The notes under the pieces are model-generated. The model was given only the letters and a program-made list of their open reading frames with translations, ran no database searches and was not told the DNA's origin. Of a stretch of 64,000 bases of DNA, positions 25,863 through 36,069 are shown in pieces. Positions within the stretch are counted from its first letter, which is position 1. Each line of letters starts with the position of its first letter. This DNA comes from Domibacillus aminovorans. Lineage in GTDB: Bacteria; Bacillota; Bacilli; Bacillales; Domibacillaceae. Made by a program: the position numbers and the translations under genes. Location: NCBI RefSeq assembly GCF_001643235.1, contig NZ_LQWY01000067.1:248001-312000 (forward strand), read 5' to 3'.

Positions 25863-27365
25863 ATGGGAACATTAAGAAATACATTATTATTGATACTTAT
25901 ATTATCTTTATGCAGTAAGGGTATTGGATTTTTAAGAGACTTAATGATAACAAATTATGTCGGTTTTAATGCGAAAACTGATGCAATCTTCGTATCTATT
26001 TCTATTGTTACATTAATTTTTTCGGTTTTTAATACTACAATAAGAACGACTTTTTCGCCTTTATTTTCTTCTCGATATTTGAAAGAAAAAGCTGCTGTTC
26101 TCGAGGAATATAATAATATTCAAAATCTTTTTTTACTGCCTTTTATAATAATAAGTTTAACAGTTTATCTATTCCCGGGATTTATAATCAGTATTTTTAC
26201 ACCAGGTTTAAATGAAGATTCATTCAGTTATTCAGTCAACTTTTTAAAAATATTATCATTCATGTTAATATTTTATGGATTTTATTATTTATCAACAGGG
26301 TTTTTACAATCGATCAAAATATACAAAACAGTCGAGATAGGCACAATAATTAATAATTTTACTATTATAGCTTGTATAGCAATATTTTTTCAAAAATATA
26401 ATATTTATTCTGTGGTAATTGGGTATGTAATAGGCTCGATCTTACAATTTATGTATGCACAGTGGGTCCTTAGAAAAAAAACAAACATAAAGTTCAAACC
26501 CAAAATAAGGTTTCGAGACAAAAACTTTAATGAATATATCAGTACATCGAAATATATTGTGTTTGGAAGTTTAGTAACACAATTAACTGTGATTTCAGAT
26601 AAATTTGTTGCTTCTTTTTTTGATGCAGGAAGTATTACGGCTTTACATTATGCATCTACTGTAAAAAATTTGCCTTTGAATATTGTGATTTTAGTAGTCA
26701 CAAATGTTCTATTTACCAATTTGTCTATTTTAAAAGAAGAATCGAAAGAAAAATTTGATAAGTTAATTACTTTACAAGTAAAATATTTATTATATTTAAT
26801 ATGTCCTATAATAGTCATTTTTATTTGCTATAGTGAAGAGTTAATCCGCTTACTTTTTTATAGAGGAGCATTCACTGAGCAAGGGATAGAAATGACTTCT
26901 CAAGCCCTAGTAGCCTATGCGATAGGGTTGTTTTTTTGGGTAATAAAAGAAGTATATACCAAAGCCGCGTATGCTTCTAAAAATATAAAAATCCCTTTCT
27001 ATACTTCGATTTTGTCCTTGTTTATTAATTTAATTTTTAATGTAATATTGGGTTATTTTTTAGGGCATATAGGGATTGCTCTTGCTACTTCGCTTAGTAT
27101 AGCAGTTAATTGTTTTTTTCTAATGAATAAATTGGAAAAAAACGGTATAGTAGAGAATAAAAAAGAAATGCTAACTATAACAATGAAAAATATTATATTT
27201 TTATTTATAGTGATCTTTTTTATAAATATATTAGACGAATTCTTGTTTTTCCACTTTGACTATATGATAAGAATAATAATTGGATCAATTATTATTTTCC
27301 TAATTTATATTAGTTGTGCCAAACTTTTGGGGATAGAAATTAATAAATTTATGAGGGGCAAGTAG
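25863..27365 (+). CDS. Polysaccharide flippase, MurJ/MviN-like (MOP superfamily)
   Basis: 500 residues with about 13-14 transmembrane helices. The opening 'LCSKGIGFLRDLMITNYVG' and 'ADKTDAIFVS'-type segment (here 'GFNAKTDAIFVSI') match the MurJ/MviN branch rather than the Wzx branch, and 'RLLFYRGAFTEQGI' is a family hallmark. In this locus it should move lipid-linked repeat units across the membrane. It has AAAGGTG upstream and begins a block of very AT-rich genes unlike epsC, implying separate ancestry. Confidence 0.88.
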   Translation: MGTLRNTLLLILILSLCSKGIGFLRDLMITNYVGFNAKTDAIFVSISIVTLIFSVFNTTIRTTFSPLFSSRYLKEKAAVLEEYNNIQNLFLLPFIIISLTVYLFPGFIISIFTPGLNEDSFSYSVNFLKILSFMLIFYGFYYLSTGFLQSIKIYKTVEIGTIINNFTIIACIAIFFQKYNIYSVVIGYVIGSILQFMYAQWVLRKKTNIKFKPKIRFRDKNFNEYISTSKYIVFGSLVTQLTVISDKFVASFFDAGSITALHYASTVKNLPLNIVILVVTNVLFTNLSILKEESKEKFDKLITLQVKYLLYLICPIIVIFICYSEELIRLLFYRGAFTEQGIEMTSQALVAYAIGLFFWVIKEVYTKAAYASKNIKIPFYTSILSLFINLIFNVILGYFLGHIGIALATSLSIAVNCFFLMNKLEKNGIVENKKEMLTITMKNIIFLFIVIFFINILDEFLFFHFDYMIRIIIGSIIIFLIYISCAKLLGIEINKFMRGK

Positions 27366-27366
27366 A

Positions 27367-27906
27367 ATGGATATAATTAATAAACTCTATTTAAATTTTT
27401 TGAAAAAAATTGATCGAAAAAAATATGCTTCATTAGTATACAGTCAAAGAATTAATCATTTAATAAAACAAGGGGTAAAGATAGGTGAAAACTGTCGAAT
27501 AGAAAATGCGAAATTTGGTTCTGAACCATATTTAATTACTATAGGAAATCATGTAACCATTGGAGCCAATGTACAATTTGTAACACATGATGGTGGGGTG
27601 TGGGTTTTAAGGGATAAATACCCTGATATTGATTGCTTTGGAAGAATAGAAATAAAAGATAACTCTTTTATAGGTATAAATGCCATTATCATGCCAGGAG
27701 TTACAATTGGTAAAAATACTATAATAGCTGCGGGTTCGATTGTTACAAAAGACGTAAATGATAATACAATTGTTGCGGGAATTCCTGCTAAACAAATTAA
27801 CAATATTTCGAATTATGAAAACAAAGTATTAAATAGTTGTTTGAAGACTAAATCAATGAATTATAAAGAAAAAAGAGAATATTTATTAAAGCACTTTGAA
27901 ATCTAG
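27367..27906 (+). CDS. Left-handed beta-helix acyltransferase
   Basis: 179 residues; starts one base after the flippase stop. Hexapeptide repeats from about 35 to 145 ('ITIGNHVTIGANVQF', 'IEIKDNSFIGINAIIMPGVTIGKNTII', first half visible). The loop 'VTHDGGVW' contains the catalytic-type His. These enzymes usually transfer acetyl groups to sugar hydroxyls. It is about 45% similar by eye to the next gene, so the two look like a duplicated pair of O-acetyltransferases. Confidence 0.85.
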   Translation: MDIINKLYLNFLKKIDRKKYASLVYSQRINHLIKQGVKIGENCRIENAKFGSEPYLITIGNHVTIGANVQFVTHDGGVWVLRDKYPDIDCFGRIEIKDNSFIGINAIIMPGVTIGKNTIIAAGSIVTKDVNDNTIVAGIPAKQINNISNYENKVLNSCLKTKSMNYKEKREYLLKHFEI

Positions 27907-27919
27907 GAGGCAATGAAAA

Positions 27920-28423
27920 TTGTTTAATAAAATACTTATGTTTTATAAAGAAGCAAAGATTAAAAAGGCAAAAAAAGAAGGATTAATAGTCGGAGAGAAA
28001 ACTAGAATTTTAGGTATCCCTCATTTTGGAAGTGAGCCTTATTTAATTCGCATTGGTAAGCGATGTACTATAACTAGCGGCGTGAAATTTATAACTCATG
28101 ATGGAGGTACTTGGGTATTCAGGGAATGGTCAGAATATAAAGACGTGAAAAAATATGGGAAAATTCAGATCGGGGATAATTGTTTTATTGGAGTAAATTC
28201 CATTATTATGCCTAACGTTGTTATTGGAGATAACAGTATTATTGGAGCAGGTTCAATAGTAACTAAAAGCTTCCCAAACAATAGTGTCGTAGCGGGTGTT
28301 CCTGCAAAATTTATTATGAGTTTAGAAGAATATATGGAAAAATCCAAACTCCATGCTACACCAATAAAAATTAATGGTCCTGCAAAAAAACAAAAACTTA
28401 TAGAAATATTTTGGGGAGAATAA
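27920..28423 (+). CDS. Left-handed beta-helix acyltransferase (paralogue of preceding gene)
   Basis: 167 residues from TTG 27920 behind AGGAGG; an earlier ATG (27913) is out of frame and stops after four codons. Same organisation as its neighbour: 'GSEPYLIRIGKRCTITSGVKF', 'ITHDGGTWVF' loop with the catalytic-type His, 'IGVNSIIMPNVVIGDNSI', and 'NNSVVAGVPAKFI' close to the end of the helix. Probably an O-acetyltransferase that decorates the polysaccharide. Confidence 0.85.
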   Translation: MFNKILMFYKEAKIKKAKKEGLIVGEKTRILGIPHFGSEPYLIRIGKRCTITSGVKFITHDGGTWVFREWSEYKDVKKYGKIQIGDNCFIGVNSIIMPNVVIGDNSIIGAGSIVTKSFPNNSVVAGVPAKFIMSLEEYMEKSKLHATPIKINGPAKKQKLIEIFWGE

Positions 28424-28426
28424 AAA

Positions 28427-29563
28427 ATGAAAATAGTCATGTTGATTTCCAGTTTTTACCCATTAATGGGGGGAGCAGAGGTTCAAGTTAGGAGGTTAAG
28501 TAATCATTTAATAAAGAAAGGTCATCAAGTTACAATTGTTACGAGGTGGCATGAGGGATTAAAAACTAGAGAAAATATTGACGAAATAGAAATTATTAGA
28601 TTGAAAGTTTCAAAAAATTCTAAAATAGCTCCCTTAATTTACCTGTATAAATCTTTGGTGTATATTGGTAAGAACAAAAAAAATATAGATATTTTACATT
28701 CACATTCATTAAGAAGCACAGCGTTAAGTGCTGCTTTCGGAAAGCTTTTATTCAATATTCCAGCTATTTCGAAGATTGCTGGAGGCGGTAATGAGCTCGG
28801 ATGTGAAGCTAAAAGATTATATCATCAAAACATAGTAGGTAAAGCAAGAATTAATTTTCTTACACATTATTTAGATGCATATATCTCAATTAGCAAAGCG
28901 ATTAAAAAAGATTTACAAGAAATTAATGTTCCCACGCATAAAATTAAGTTCATACCGAATGGTATTAATATAGATCTAAAATCAAAAAATAGCGACGATA
29001 AACCGTTAGAACTACTTGAAGTGGAATCGAGAAAAAACCTATTTTTATTTGCAGGTAGATTTGAAAAGATAAAGGGTTTGGATGTTTTACTACAGGCTTG
29101 GAAAAATACATCTCCAGAATTTAAAGATAATAATCAATTAATTTTACTTGGAGAGGGAAAAATGGATATTCAGCCATTTTTAAATGATCCTTCTATTTTA
29201 TTAATAGGTAGAGTGGATAATGTTTCTAGTTATATGAAATACTCTGATTTTTTTCTTTTACCATCTCGATATGAAGGTATTTCTAACGCACTATTAGAAG
29301 CGGTGGTTCATAAATTATATGTAATAGCTACTCCAGTAGGCGGAACTACGGATATTATTGATGAATCTAAAGGAATGATTATTGAAAAAGAAAATGCAAC
29401 AAAATTAAGTGAGGGGTTGCATTTGGCATCTAAATTAAAGGATGAACAAAGAAAAGAAACTACGGATAGTGCATTTTCATATGTAAAAGAATACTATGAT
29501 TTTTTGAATGTTACTAAAGAATATGAAAAGTTATACAGTAATCTTATAAATAAAAAACTATAG
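28427..29563 (+). CDS. Glycosyltransferase family 4 (GT-B)
   Basis: 378 residues. N-terminal 'SSFYPLMGGAEVQVRRLSNHL' (acceptor-side domain) and C-terminal 'LFAGRFEKIKGLDVLLQAW' plus 'PSRYEGISNALLEAV', whose EGISNALLE carries the ExxxxxxxE-type nucleotide-sugar motif. A retaining glycosyltransferase that should add one sugar of the repeat unit; donor unknown. Four bases separate it from the preceding acyltransferase, and it shares the very AT-rich composition. Confidence 0.88.
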   Translation: MKIVMLISSFYPLMGGAEVQVRRLSNHLIKKGHQVTIVTRWHEGLKTRENIDEIEIIRLKVSKNSKIAPLIYLYKSLVYIGKNKKNIDILHSHSLRSTALSAAFGKLLFNIPAISKIAGGGNELGCEAKRLYHQNIVGKARINFLTHYLDAYISISKAIKKDLQEINVPTHKIKFIPNGINIDLKSKNSDDKPLELLEVESRKNLFLFAGRFEKIKGLDVLLQAWKNTSPEFKDNNQLILLGEGKMDIQPFLNDPSILLIGRVDNVSSYMKYSDFFLLPSRYEGISNALLEAVVHKLYVIATPVGGTTDIIDESKGMIIEKENATKLSEGLHLASKLKDEQRKETTDSAFSYVKEYYDFLNVTKEYEKLYSNLINKKL

Positions 29564-29582
29564 AGTTTATTTGGAGGAGGAA

Positions 29583-30821
29583 ATGAAAAAAACAAATGTA
29601 ATCAAAACATCTTTGGTTTTGATATTAATTTCTATATTTTTTTTATTAAATAAATTATTTTTCGAAGGCACTAATTTATTTATTATTATAATGATCGAGT
29701 TTATTCTTATTTTATTATGTCTTATTTTTATTATAAACAGAGATCATATGGGTAAAATCCCTTTCTGGATGACAATTACTTCAATTATTTTTTTTATTAT
29801 TAAATCATTGTATTCATATCAAACGTATAAAACGATTATTTCGCCTTTCCCGGACAGTTTTAAATATTTAAGTAATCTTAATGTTTTATTGAATAACAAT
29901 ATAATTAATTTTAATGAAATACAGAATATTACAGGGACTTCTCAACTTTTTTATTATTACATTATGTATTCTACAATAAAGATATTTAATTCTCAGATAG
30001 CCCTTTATCTTATTAACAATTTATTTTTTAGTATTTCATGTCTTTTATTTTTTCAAATTATCCAAAAAAAATTCAACTTAAAAATTGCATATATAACTTT
30101 TTTAATAAGTTTATTCAGTTTGAATTTTTTAGTTTTTACGTCAAACATTTTGAAAGATAGTTTGGTAATATTTCTTGTTATTTTAACAATGTACTTGTAT
30201 GAATTTTTTTCAAAAAGAGTATATTACTTGATTTTTATTACAATTTCATTTCTTATCATTACAAGAATTTACGCAGGATTTGCTATTCTTTTAGCCCTTT
30301 CGATTGATATGATGGTGGTTAAGTATAGTCATATCAATTATATGAAAAAATTACTGTTGTTTTTAGGAGGCATAAGCTTTCTTTACATAATTTTCAATTA
30401 CACACTACTTGCAGAATATTTAACATTAAGTAAAGAGTTCGTATCTAATTATTCTTTATTTCAGAGTATAATTTCAGTTCCTACTGGAATTATATATATG
30501 TTTTTCGCACCTTTCCCATGGGGGATTTTCTCAGGGAATATAACAATTTATTCTATTATTCAAATTGACTCTGCATTCGCAATGATTTTCAGCCTGGGTT
30601 TATTACTTTTTTTCTATAAAATATTAAAATTTAAAGAGTTAAGACTTAAAATTTATATTTATCTTGTACCAATCATAGTACATTCATTGGCGCTAGGATT
30701 GGCTTATGAAGGCGGCTCTACAAGACAAAGAGCAGGAGTTTATTTTTTTATTATATTATTTTTTGTAGTTGGTATATTTTACAAACCGAATTCCGAAGAA
30801 AATTCTAAGTGTGTGTGTTAA
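29583..30821 (+). CDS. Polysaccharide polymerase (Wzy/EpsG-like)
   Basis: About 412 residues from ATG 29583, whose GGAGGAGG site makes the upstream TTG at 29571 unlikely. It has about 10-11 membrane helices with a periplasmic-type loop, very rich in Ile, Leu and Phe. 'ISPFPDSFKYL' after helix 3 and 'GLAYEGGSTRQRAGVYFF' near the C-terminus are typical of EpsG-type and oligosaccharide polymerase membrane proteins. The function is assigned by topology and by being the only such protein between flippase and glycosyltransferases. Confidence 0.75.
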   Translation: MKKTNVIKTSLVLILISIFFLLNKLFFEGTNLFIIIMIEFILILLCLIFIINRDHMGKIPFWMTITSIIFFIIKSLYSYQTYKTIISPFPDSFKYLSNLNVLLNNNIINFNEIQNITGTSQLFYYYIMYSTIKIFNSQIALYLINNLFFSISCLLFFQIIQKKFNLKIAYITFLISLFSLNFLVFTSNILKDSLVIFLVILTMYLYEFFSKRVYYLIFITISFLIITRIYAGFAILLALSIDMMVVKYSHINYMKKLLLFLGGISFLYIIFNYTLLAEYLTLSKEFVSNYSLFQSIISVPTGIIYMFFAPFPWGIFSGNITIYSIIQIDSAFAMIFSLGLLLFFYKILKFKELRLKIYIYLVPIIVHSLALGLAYEGGSTRQRAGVYFFIILFFVVGIFYKPNSEENSKCVC

Positions 30822-30870
30822 TTGGCAGGGGTTAGATTGTGTTTTCTATCTTAAGGAGGTGGTAAGAGAG

Positions 30871-31992
30871 TTGCCGAAAAAGAAAGTAGTCCATATTATA
30901 GTAGGACTTAATGTTGGTGGAGCAGAAACAATGCTTTTCAAACTCTTAAAAAATGCAGATAGAAAAAAGTATGAGTTTAAAGTTATATCTATGATGGATG
31001 AAGGTATTTTTGGGGGCAGAATAAAAGAATTGGGAATTCCAGTTCATTCTTTAGGAATGAAAAAAGGGATACCTAATCCTATAGCTATTAAAAGAGCCAA
31101 GTCTATTGTTAAAGATGCAGATATTTTGCAAACTTGGATGTATCATGCAGATCTATTTGGATTTTTGATTAGAAGTCGTAGCCGCTCTCAAAAACTTATT
31201 TGGGGTATACGACATTCAAATCTTGATAAAGATGCTAACAAAAAAATGCTTCTATATGTTGCTCGATTAAATGCTGCTCTTTCTAAATATGTAAATTTGA
31301 TTATTAGCTGCTCTAAGACTGCTTCCATTGTGCATGGAAATTATGGTTATGATACTAGTAAAATGCTTACTATTCCAAATGGTTTTGAATTGGATACTTT
31401 TTATAAATATGTTGATGCGAAAAGCGCTCTGGCATTAGAATTGCAAATGCCACTGGCCCCCCCTTTAATAGCACATGTAGGCAGGTGGGAAGTTCAAAAG
31501 GATTACCCCAATTTAATACAATCTATTAAGTTTATTCATCAGAAAAGACCAGAAGCAATCTTTTTATTGTGTGGAAAAGGAATAGATGCGGAAAACAAGG
31601 AACTTCGTGAGTTGATGGAGTTAAATGGAGTCAATAAAAATGTTTTTTTACTAGGGCGTCGAGAGGATATACCAAAAATTCTTTCAGCAGCCGATCTTCT
31701 AATTTCATCTTCTTTAGGAGAAGGTTTTTCTAATGTCATTGGAGAAGCAATGGCGTGTGAAACTCCTTGTGTTGTTACAGATGTCTGGGATTCCGCCTAT
31801 ATTGTAGGTTCGCATGGTTTAGTAGTTCCTCCCCAAAACGCTGAGATGTTAGCAGAAGCAGTAATCAATTTTTTAAATAAGACTGCTGAAGAGAAAGCTG
31901 CAATTGGTCAACAGGCTAGACAACGAGTAATAAGTGAATTTGATATAAATAAAGTTGTAAAGAAATTTGAAGAACAATATGAAATAAAGTGA
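30871..31992 (+). CDS. Glycosyltransferase family 4 (GT-B)
   Basis: 373 residues starting at TTG 30871, ten bases after AAGGAGGT; the longer frame begins inside the polymerase gene. 'VVHIIVGLNVGGAETMLFKLL' is the GT4 opening with the GGAE motif, and 'AHVGRWEVQKDYPNLIQSI' and 'SSLGEGFSNVIGEAMACETP' mark the donor-binding domain. Sugar specificity is unknown. GC rises through this gene, marking the end of the most AT-rich block. Confidence 0.88.
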   Translation: MPKKKVVHIIVGLNVGGAETMLFKLLKNADRKKYEFKVISMMDEGIFGGRIKELGIPVHSLGMKKGIPNPIAIKRAKSIVKDADILQTWMYHADLFGFLIRSRSRSQKLIWGIRHSNLDKDANKKMLLYVARLNAALSKYVNLIISCSKTASIVHGNYGYDTSKMLTIPNGFELDTFYKYVDAKSALALELQMPLAPPLIAHVGRWEVQKDYPNLIQSIKFIHQKRPEAIFLLCGKGIDAENKELRELMELNGVNKNVFLLGRREDIPKILSAADLLISSSLGEGFSNVIGEAMACETPCVVTDVWDSAYIVGSHGLVVPPQNAEMLAEAVINFLNKTAEEKAAIGQQARQRVISEFDINKVVKKFEEQYEIK

Positions 31993-32003
31993 GGTAAAAT
32001 TAA

Positions 32004-33014
32004 ATGAAGATTTTAGTAACAGGTGCAGCAGGCTTTATAGGCTCTCACCTATCAAAGAAACTGTTAGATAATGGTTATTCAGTTATAGGCATCGATAACT
32101 TAAACGATTATTACGATGTTAACTTAAAACATTCACGCCTTTCTTTTTTAGAAAATGAAAATTTTTCTTTTGAGAAAGCGAATTTAGAAGATCGCGATGC
32201 GGTCAATTCGATTTTTGAGAAGTATCAGCCGGATGCAGTTATTAATTTGGCTGCACAAGCAGGAGTTCGTTACAGTTTAGAAAATCCGCATGCTTATATT
32301 GATTCTAATATTGTAGGATTCACTAATATATTAGAAGCGTGCCGTCATAATAAAGTAGGTCAATTGATTTATGCATCTTCTAGTTCCGTATATGGTGCGA
32401 ATACGAACCTGCCATTTTCAGTTCATGATAATATTGACCATCCAATCAGCTTATATGCGGCTACTAAGAAAGCGAATGAATTAATGGCTCATACATACAG
32501 TCACTTGTTTGGTTTGCCGACAACAGGACTTCGTTTCTTTACGGTGTATGGTCCATGGGGTCGCCCTGATATGGCATTATTTTTATTTACAAAAGCCATT
32601 ATTAAGGGTGAACCGATTAAAGTGTTTAACAATGGTGAAATGATGCGTGACTTTACATATGTGGATGACATTGTGGAAAGTATTTACCGCCTTGTTCAAC
32701 GTAAACCAGAACCAAATCCTAATTGGGATGGTAATGCGCCTGATCCAGGAACAAGTTATGCACCATATAAAATTTATAATATCGGGAATAACAGCCCAGT
32801 TAACTTAATGGACTTTATAGGAGCAATTGAAGAAAAACTAGGTATCGAAGCGAAGAAGGATTTTATGCCGTTACAAGCTGGTGATGTGCCAGCAACGTAT
32901 GCAAATGTAGATGATTTATATCGTGATATTGATTTTAAACCGCAGACGTCTATTAAAGATGGTGTTGGTAAGTTTGTAGATTGGTATATTAACTATTACG
33001 GGGTGAAGTTATAA
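32004..33014 (+). CDS. UDP-glucuronate 4-epimerase-like NAD-dependent epimerase
   Basis: 336 residues. Rossmann glycine motif 'GAAGFIGSH' at 7-15, catalytic-type 'YAATKK' with Tyr at about 149 and Lys at about 153, and '[20 protein letters not shown]', the region characteristic of UDP-glucuronate and related C4-epimerases (GalE/CapI group). It shares a stop/start overlap (TAATG) with the dehydrogenase that follows, so the pair probably supplies a uronic acid, such as an epimerised UDP-hexuronate. Exact substrate is inferred. Confidence 0.85.
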   Translation: MKILVTGAAGFIGSHLSKKLLDNGYSVIGIDNLNDYYDVNLKHSRLSFLENENFSFEKANLEDRDAVNSIFEKYQPDAVINLAAQAGVRYSLENPHAYIDSNIVGFTNILEACRHNKVGQLIYASSSSVYGANTNLPFSVHDNIDHPISLYAATKKANELMAHTYSHLFGLPTTGLRFFTVYGPWGRPDMALFLFTKAIIKGEPIKVFNNGEMMRDFTYVDDIVESIYRLVQRKPEPNPNWDGNAPDPGTSYAPYKIYNIGNNSPVNLMDFIGAIEEKLGIEAKKDFMPLQAGDVPATYANVDDLYRDIDFKPQTSIKDGVGKFVDWYINYYGVKL

Positions 33015-34294
33015 TGGATCGTAAAATTGGTGTTGTAGGATTAGGTTATGTAGGACTACCGGTTGCAGTGGCTTTCGGGCAAGAACATGATATTGTTGGC
33101 TTTGATATTAACCAGCATCGTATTGAAACACTTCTACAAGGTGTTGACTACACAAATGAAGTAACGAGTGAAGAGTTACAGGAAGCAAATATTATGTTTA
33201 CGAGTAATCCATCCAGCCTAGCTGAGGTGGATTTTATTATCGTTGCTGTTCCGACTCCGATTAATGAGCATAAGCAGCCAGACTTAACACCGCTTCTTAA
33301 AGCATCGGAAACAGTCGGCGCAAACTTGCAGAAGGGCACAATTGTTGTTTATGAATCAACTGTTTATCCTGGAGCAACTGAAGAAGAATGTATCCCGATT
33401 TTAGAAGCAAAATCAGGATTGAAGGCTGGAGAAGACTTTTTTGTCGGCTATTCACCGGAACGCATTAATCCTGGGGATAAAGAACATACATTTACAACGA
33501 TCAAGAAAGTGGTATCGGGCCAAAATGATGAAATCCTTGAAATTGTAGCGGATGTCTATAGTTCCGTTGTGAAAGCAGGGGTTCATAAAGCGAGTTCAAT
33601 TAAAGTAGCAGAAGCAGCGAAAGTAATTGAAAACACGCAGCGTGATGTGAATATTGCGCTTATGAATGAGTTAGCTCTTATCTTTGATCGACTTGAAATT
33701 GATACATCGGAAGTGTTGAAAGCAGCGGGTACGAAGTGGAACTTTTTGAACTTTACGCCGGGACTCGTTGGTGGTCATTGTATTGGTGTGGATCCGTACT
33801 ATTTAACACACAAGGCGGAATCAGTAGGGCACCATCCAGAGGTTATCTTAGCAGGTCGCCGAATTAACGATAATATGGGTAGCTTTATAGCAACATCACT
33901 TGTGAAGAAGATGATTCATAATAATCTTCAAGTACAGGGTGCGAAGGTAACAGTGCTTGGTTTGACATTTAAAGAAAACGTTCCGGATTTGCGTAACTCA
34001 AAGGTTATTGATGTGATTCGTGAACTGCAGGAGTTCGGAATAGATGTACAAATCACGGATGCACAGGCGGATAGCAAAGAAGCAGAAGAAGAGTATGGTG
34101 TTCGTTTAGTTGACTACGCTCAACTTGAAGCGGCTGATGCTGTTGTATTTGCGGTTTCTCATAGAGAGTATATTGAATCTGGCTGGGGTCAATTTGAGCG
34201 CTTATTGAAAAACGGAAAAGGTATCGTTGTTGATATTAAGAGCGCACTTGATCAATCAACTTGCCCGGATGGCATTGATCTTTGGAGATTATAA
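33014..34294 (+). CDS. Nucleotide-sugar 6-dehydrogenase (WbpO/TviB type)
   Basis: 426 residues. 'GVVGLGYVGLPVAVAFG' is the N-terminal Rossmann motif. 'GYSPERINPGD' and the catalytic-Cys segment 'GGHCIGVDPYYLTHKAE' match the UDP-N-acetylhexosamine dehydrogenase group (WbpO/TviB) better than plain UDP-glucose dehydrogenase. NAD-dependent four-electron oxidation to the uronate is expected. It overlaps the epimerase gene by one base. Confidence 0.88.
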   Translation: MDRKIGVVGLGYVGLPVAVAFGQEHDIVGFDINQHRIETLLQGVDYTNEVTSEELQEANIMFTSNPSSLAEVDFIIVAVPTPINEHKQPDLTPLLKASETVGANLQKGTIVVYESTVYPGATEEECIPILEAKSGLKAGEDFFVGYSPERINPGDKEHTFTTIKKVVSGQNDEILEIVADVYSSVVKAGVHKASSIKVAEAAKVIENTQRDVNIALMNELALIFDRLEIDTSEVLKAAGTKWNFLNFTPGLVGGHCIGVDPYYLTHKAESVGHHPEVILAGRRINDNMGSFIATSLVKKMIHNNLQVQGAKVTVLGLTFKENVPDLRNSKVIDVIRELQEFGIDVQITDAQADSKEAEEEYGVRLVDYAQLEAADAVVFAVSHREYIESGWGQFERLLKNGKGIVVDIKSALDQSTCPDGIDLWRL

Positions 34295-34295
34295 A

Positions 34296-35480
34296 ATGGC
34301 GTCAAAAAAGATTTTGCAAATTTGCGCTATTGATTTAAGTGTAGATGCGCTTTTAAAGCCGCTTATTCTAAGGTCTATGTACGAAGGGTATGAAGTTCAT
34401 AATGCCTGCACAGACACAGGAAGATTTGAACGGCTACGTCAGGAAGGATTAACGATGATTGATATTAAAATCGATCGGGAAATTAGTCCTTTAAAAAATA
34501 TAAAATCGATTATTCACTTATATAAATTAATGAAAAAAGAAAAATATGATATTGTGCACGTGCATACGCCCATAGCAGCATTGCTTGGGCGTATTGCGGC
34601 TAAACTTGCTGGTGTTGAGAATATTATTTATACAGCTCATGGATTTTATTTTCATGATGAAATGTCTGCCAAGCAATATACACTATTCTATAATATTGAG
34701 AAATATGCCGCACACTTTATGACAGATTGGTTGCTTTTACAGAGCAAGGAAGATTATGAGCTTGCCTTAAAAGATCGGTTTGTTTCAGAGGAACGTACGA
34801 TTCATTTAAGTAATGGTGTTAACATCACAAATAAGTTCAATATGAAGTTGTATTCATCAAAAAGATTGGCTGATTTGCGTCAAATGTTGCAGATAGAAGA
34901 AAATGACTTCGTTTTTGCGTTTATTGGACGACTTGTTAAAGAAAAAGGTGTTTTTGAATTACTGGAGGCTTTTTCAAAATTAGCTGAAGAGCAAAAAAAT
35001 GTGAAGTTACTTATGATTGGCGGCTTGCTGGAAAGTGAACGGGATCAAGACAGCTATCAAAAGCTGGAAAGCTATTTAGAAAACGATCAAATTCTTCCTT
35101 TAGGTTTTCGTAAAGATATTCCAGATCTTTTAGCGATAAGTGATACATTTATCCTTCCATCCTATCGAGAAGGATTGCCACGCTCTATTATTGAAGCGAT
35201 GGCTATGAAGAAGCCGATTATTGCGACAAACATAAGAGGCTGCCGAGAAGAAGTATTTGATAACATTAATGGATATTTGATAGAGAAAGAAAAAGTTGAA
35301 CCATTGTATGAAGCGATGAGAAAGCTAAGCATCGAACCTCAGTTAGCTACTAAAATGGGGATCGAGAGCAGACGATTAGCAGAAGAGCTTTTTGATGAAG
35401 AAAAAGTGCTAGAGAAACAACAACAATTATTTGCAAAATTGACTGGAATGAAGAGTGAGTTAAATGAAAAGGTTATTTGA
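34296..35480 (+). CDS. Glycosyltransferase family 4 (EpsD-like)
   Basis: 394 residues from ATG 34296 behind TTGGAGA; the longer frame starting in the dehydrogenase gene is rejected. '[19 protein letters not shown]' and '[16 protein letters not shown]' with '[20 protein letters not shown]' identify a GT4 enzyme of the EpsD/PglA-like group, which adds a sugar to undecaprenyl-linked bacillosamine-type acceptors. The gene overlaps epsL by 17 bases, which supports co-translation. Confidence 0.87.
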   Translation: MASKKILQICAIDLSVDALLKPLILRSMYEGYEVHNACTDTGRFERLRQEGLTMIDIKIDREISPLKNIKSIIHLYKLMKKEKYDIVHVHTPIAALLGRIAAKLAGVENIIYTAHGFYFHDEMSAKQYTLFYNIEKYAAHFMTDWLLLQSKEDYELALKDRFVSEERTIHLSNGVNITNKFNMKLYSSKRLADLRQMLQIEENDFVFAFIGRLVKEKGVFELLEAFSKLAEEQKNVKLLMIGGLLESERDQDSYQKLESYLENDQILPLGFRKDIPDLLAISDTFILPSYREGLPRSIIEAMAMKKPIIATNIRGCREEVFDNINGYLIEKEKVEPLYEAMRKLSIEPQLATKMGIESRRLAEELFDEEKVLEKQQQLFAKLTGMKSELNEKVI

Positions 35481-36069
35481 TTTTATATGTTCGCTAGTGG
35501 GTATTATACTTCTTTCACCAATTATTCTAGTTACTGCTGTGTTGATTCGATTAAAGTTAGGTTCACCAATTGTCTTTAAACAACAACGCCCTGGCTTACA
35601 TGGCAAGCCTTTTTTTGTTTATAAATTCCGGACGATGACGGATGAGCGGGATGAAAATGGTGAATTGCTGGCGGATTCAGTTCGACTAACGCCATTTGGT
35701 CAGCTGCTCCGTAAATTGAGTTTGGATGAGCTGCCGCAGTTGTTTAATGTATTGAAAGGTGATATTAGTCTTGTTGGCCCACGACCACTTTTAATGGAAT
35801 ATTTGAATCTGTATACACCAGAGCAAGCCCGCCGTCATGAGGTTCGTCCTGGTATTACAGGATGGGCACAGGTAAATGGTCGTAATGCAATTTCATGGGA
35901 AGATAAATTTAAGCTGGATGTATGGTATGTCGATAACCGAACGTTCTGGCTAGACATTAAGATTTTGTTTATGACGGTGCAAAAAGTATTTAAGTCTGAA
36001 GGAATTAGTCAAGCAGGACATGTAACGATCGAGAAATTTGCCGGTTCGAAAGGCGCTGATAACGAGTGA
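35464..36069 (+). CDS. epsL: Undecaprenyl-phosphate sugar phosphotransferase (EpsL/PglC type)
   Basis: 201 residues. One N-terminal hydrophobic re-entrant helix ('[19 protein letters not shown]'), then '[21 protein letters not shown]' and the conserved '[26 protein letters not shown]'. This small phosphoglycosyltransferase starts repeat-unit assembly on the lipid carrier. Neighbours EpsM and EpsN indicate that the first sugar is a diacetamido-trideoxyhexose. It overlaps the next gene by four bases. Confidence 0.92.
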   Translation: MKRLFDFICSLVGIILLSPIILVTAVLIRLKLGSPIVFKQQRPGLHGKPFFVYKFRTMTDERDENGELLADSVRLTPFGQLLRKLSLDELPQLFNVLKGDISLVGPRPLLMEYLNLYTPEQARRHEVRPGITGWAQVNGRNAISWEDKFKLDVWYVDNRTFWLDIKILFMTVQKVFKSEGISQAGHVTIEKFAGSKGADNE

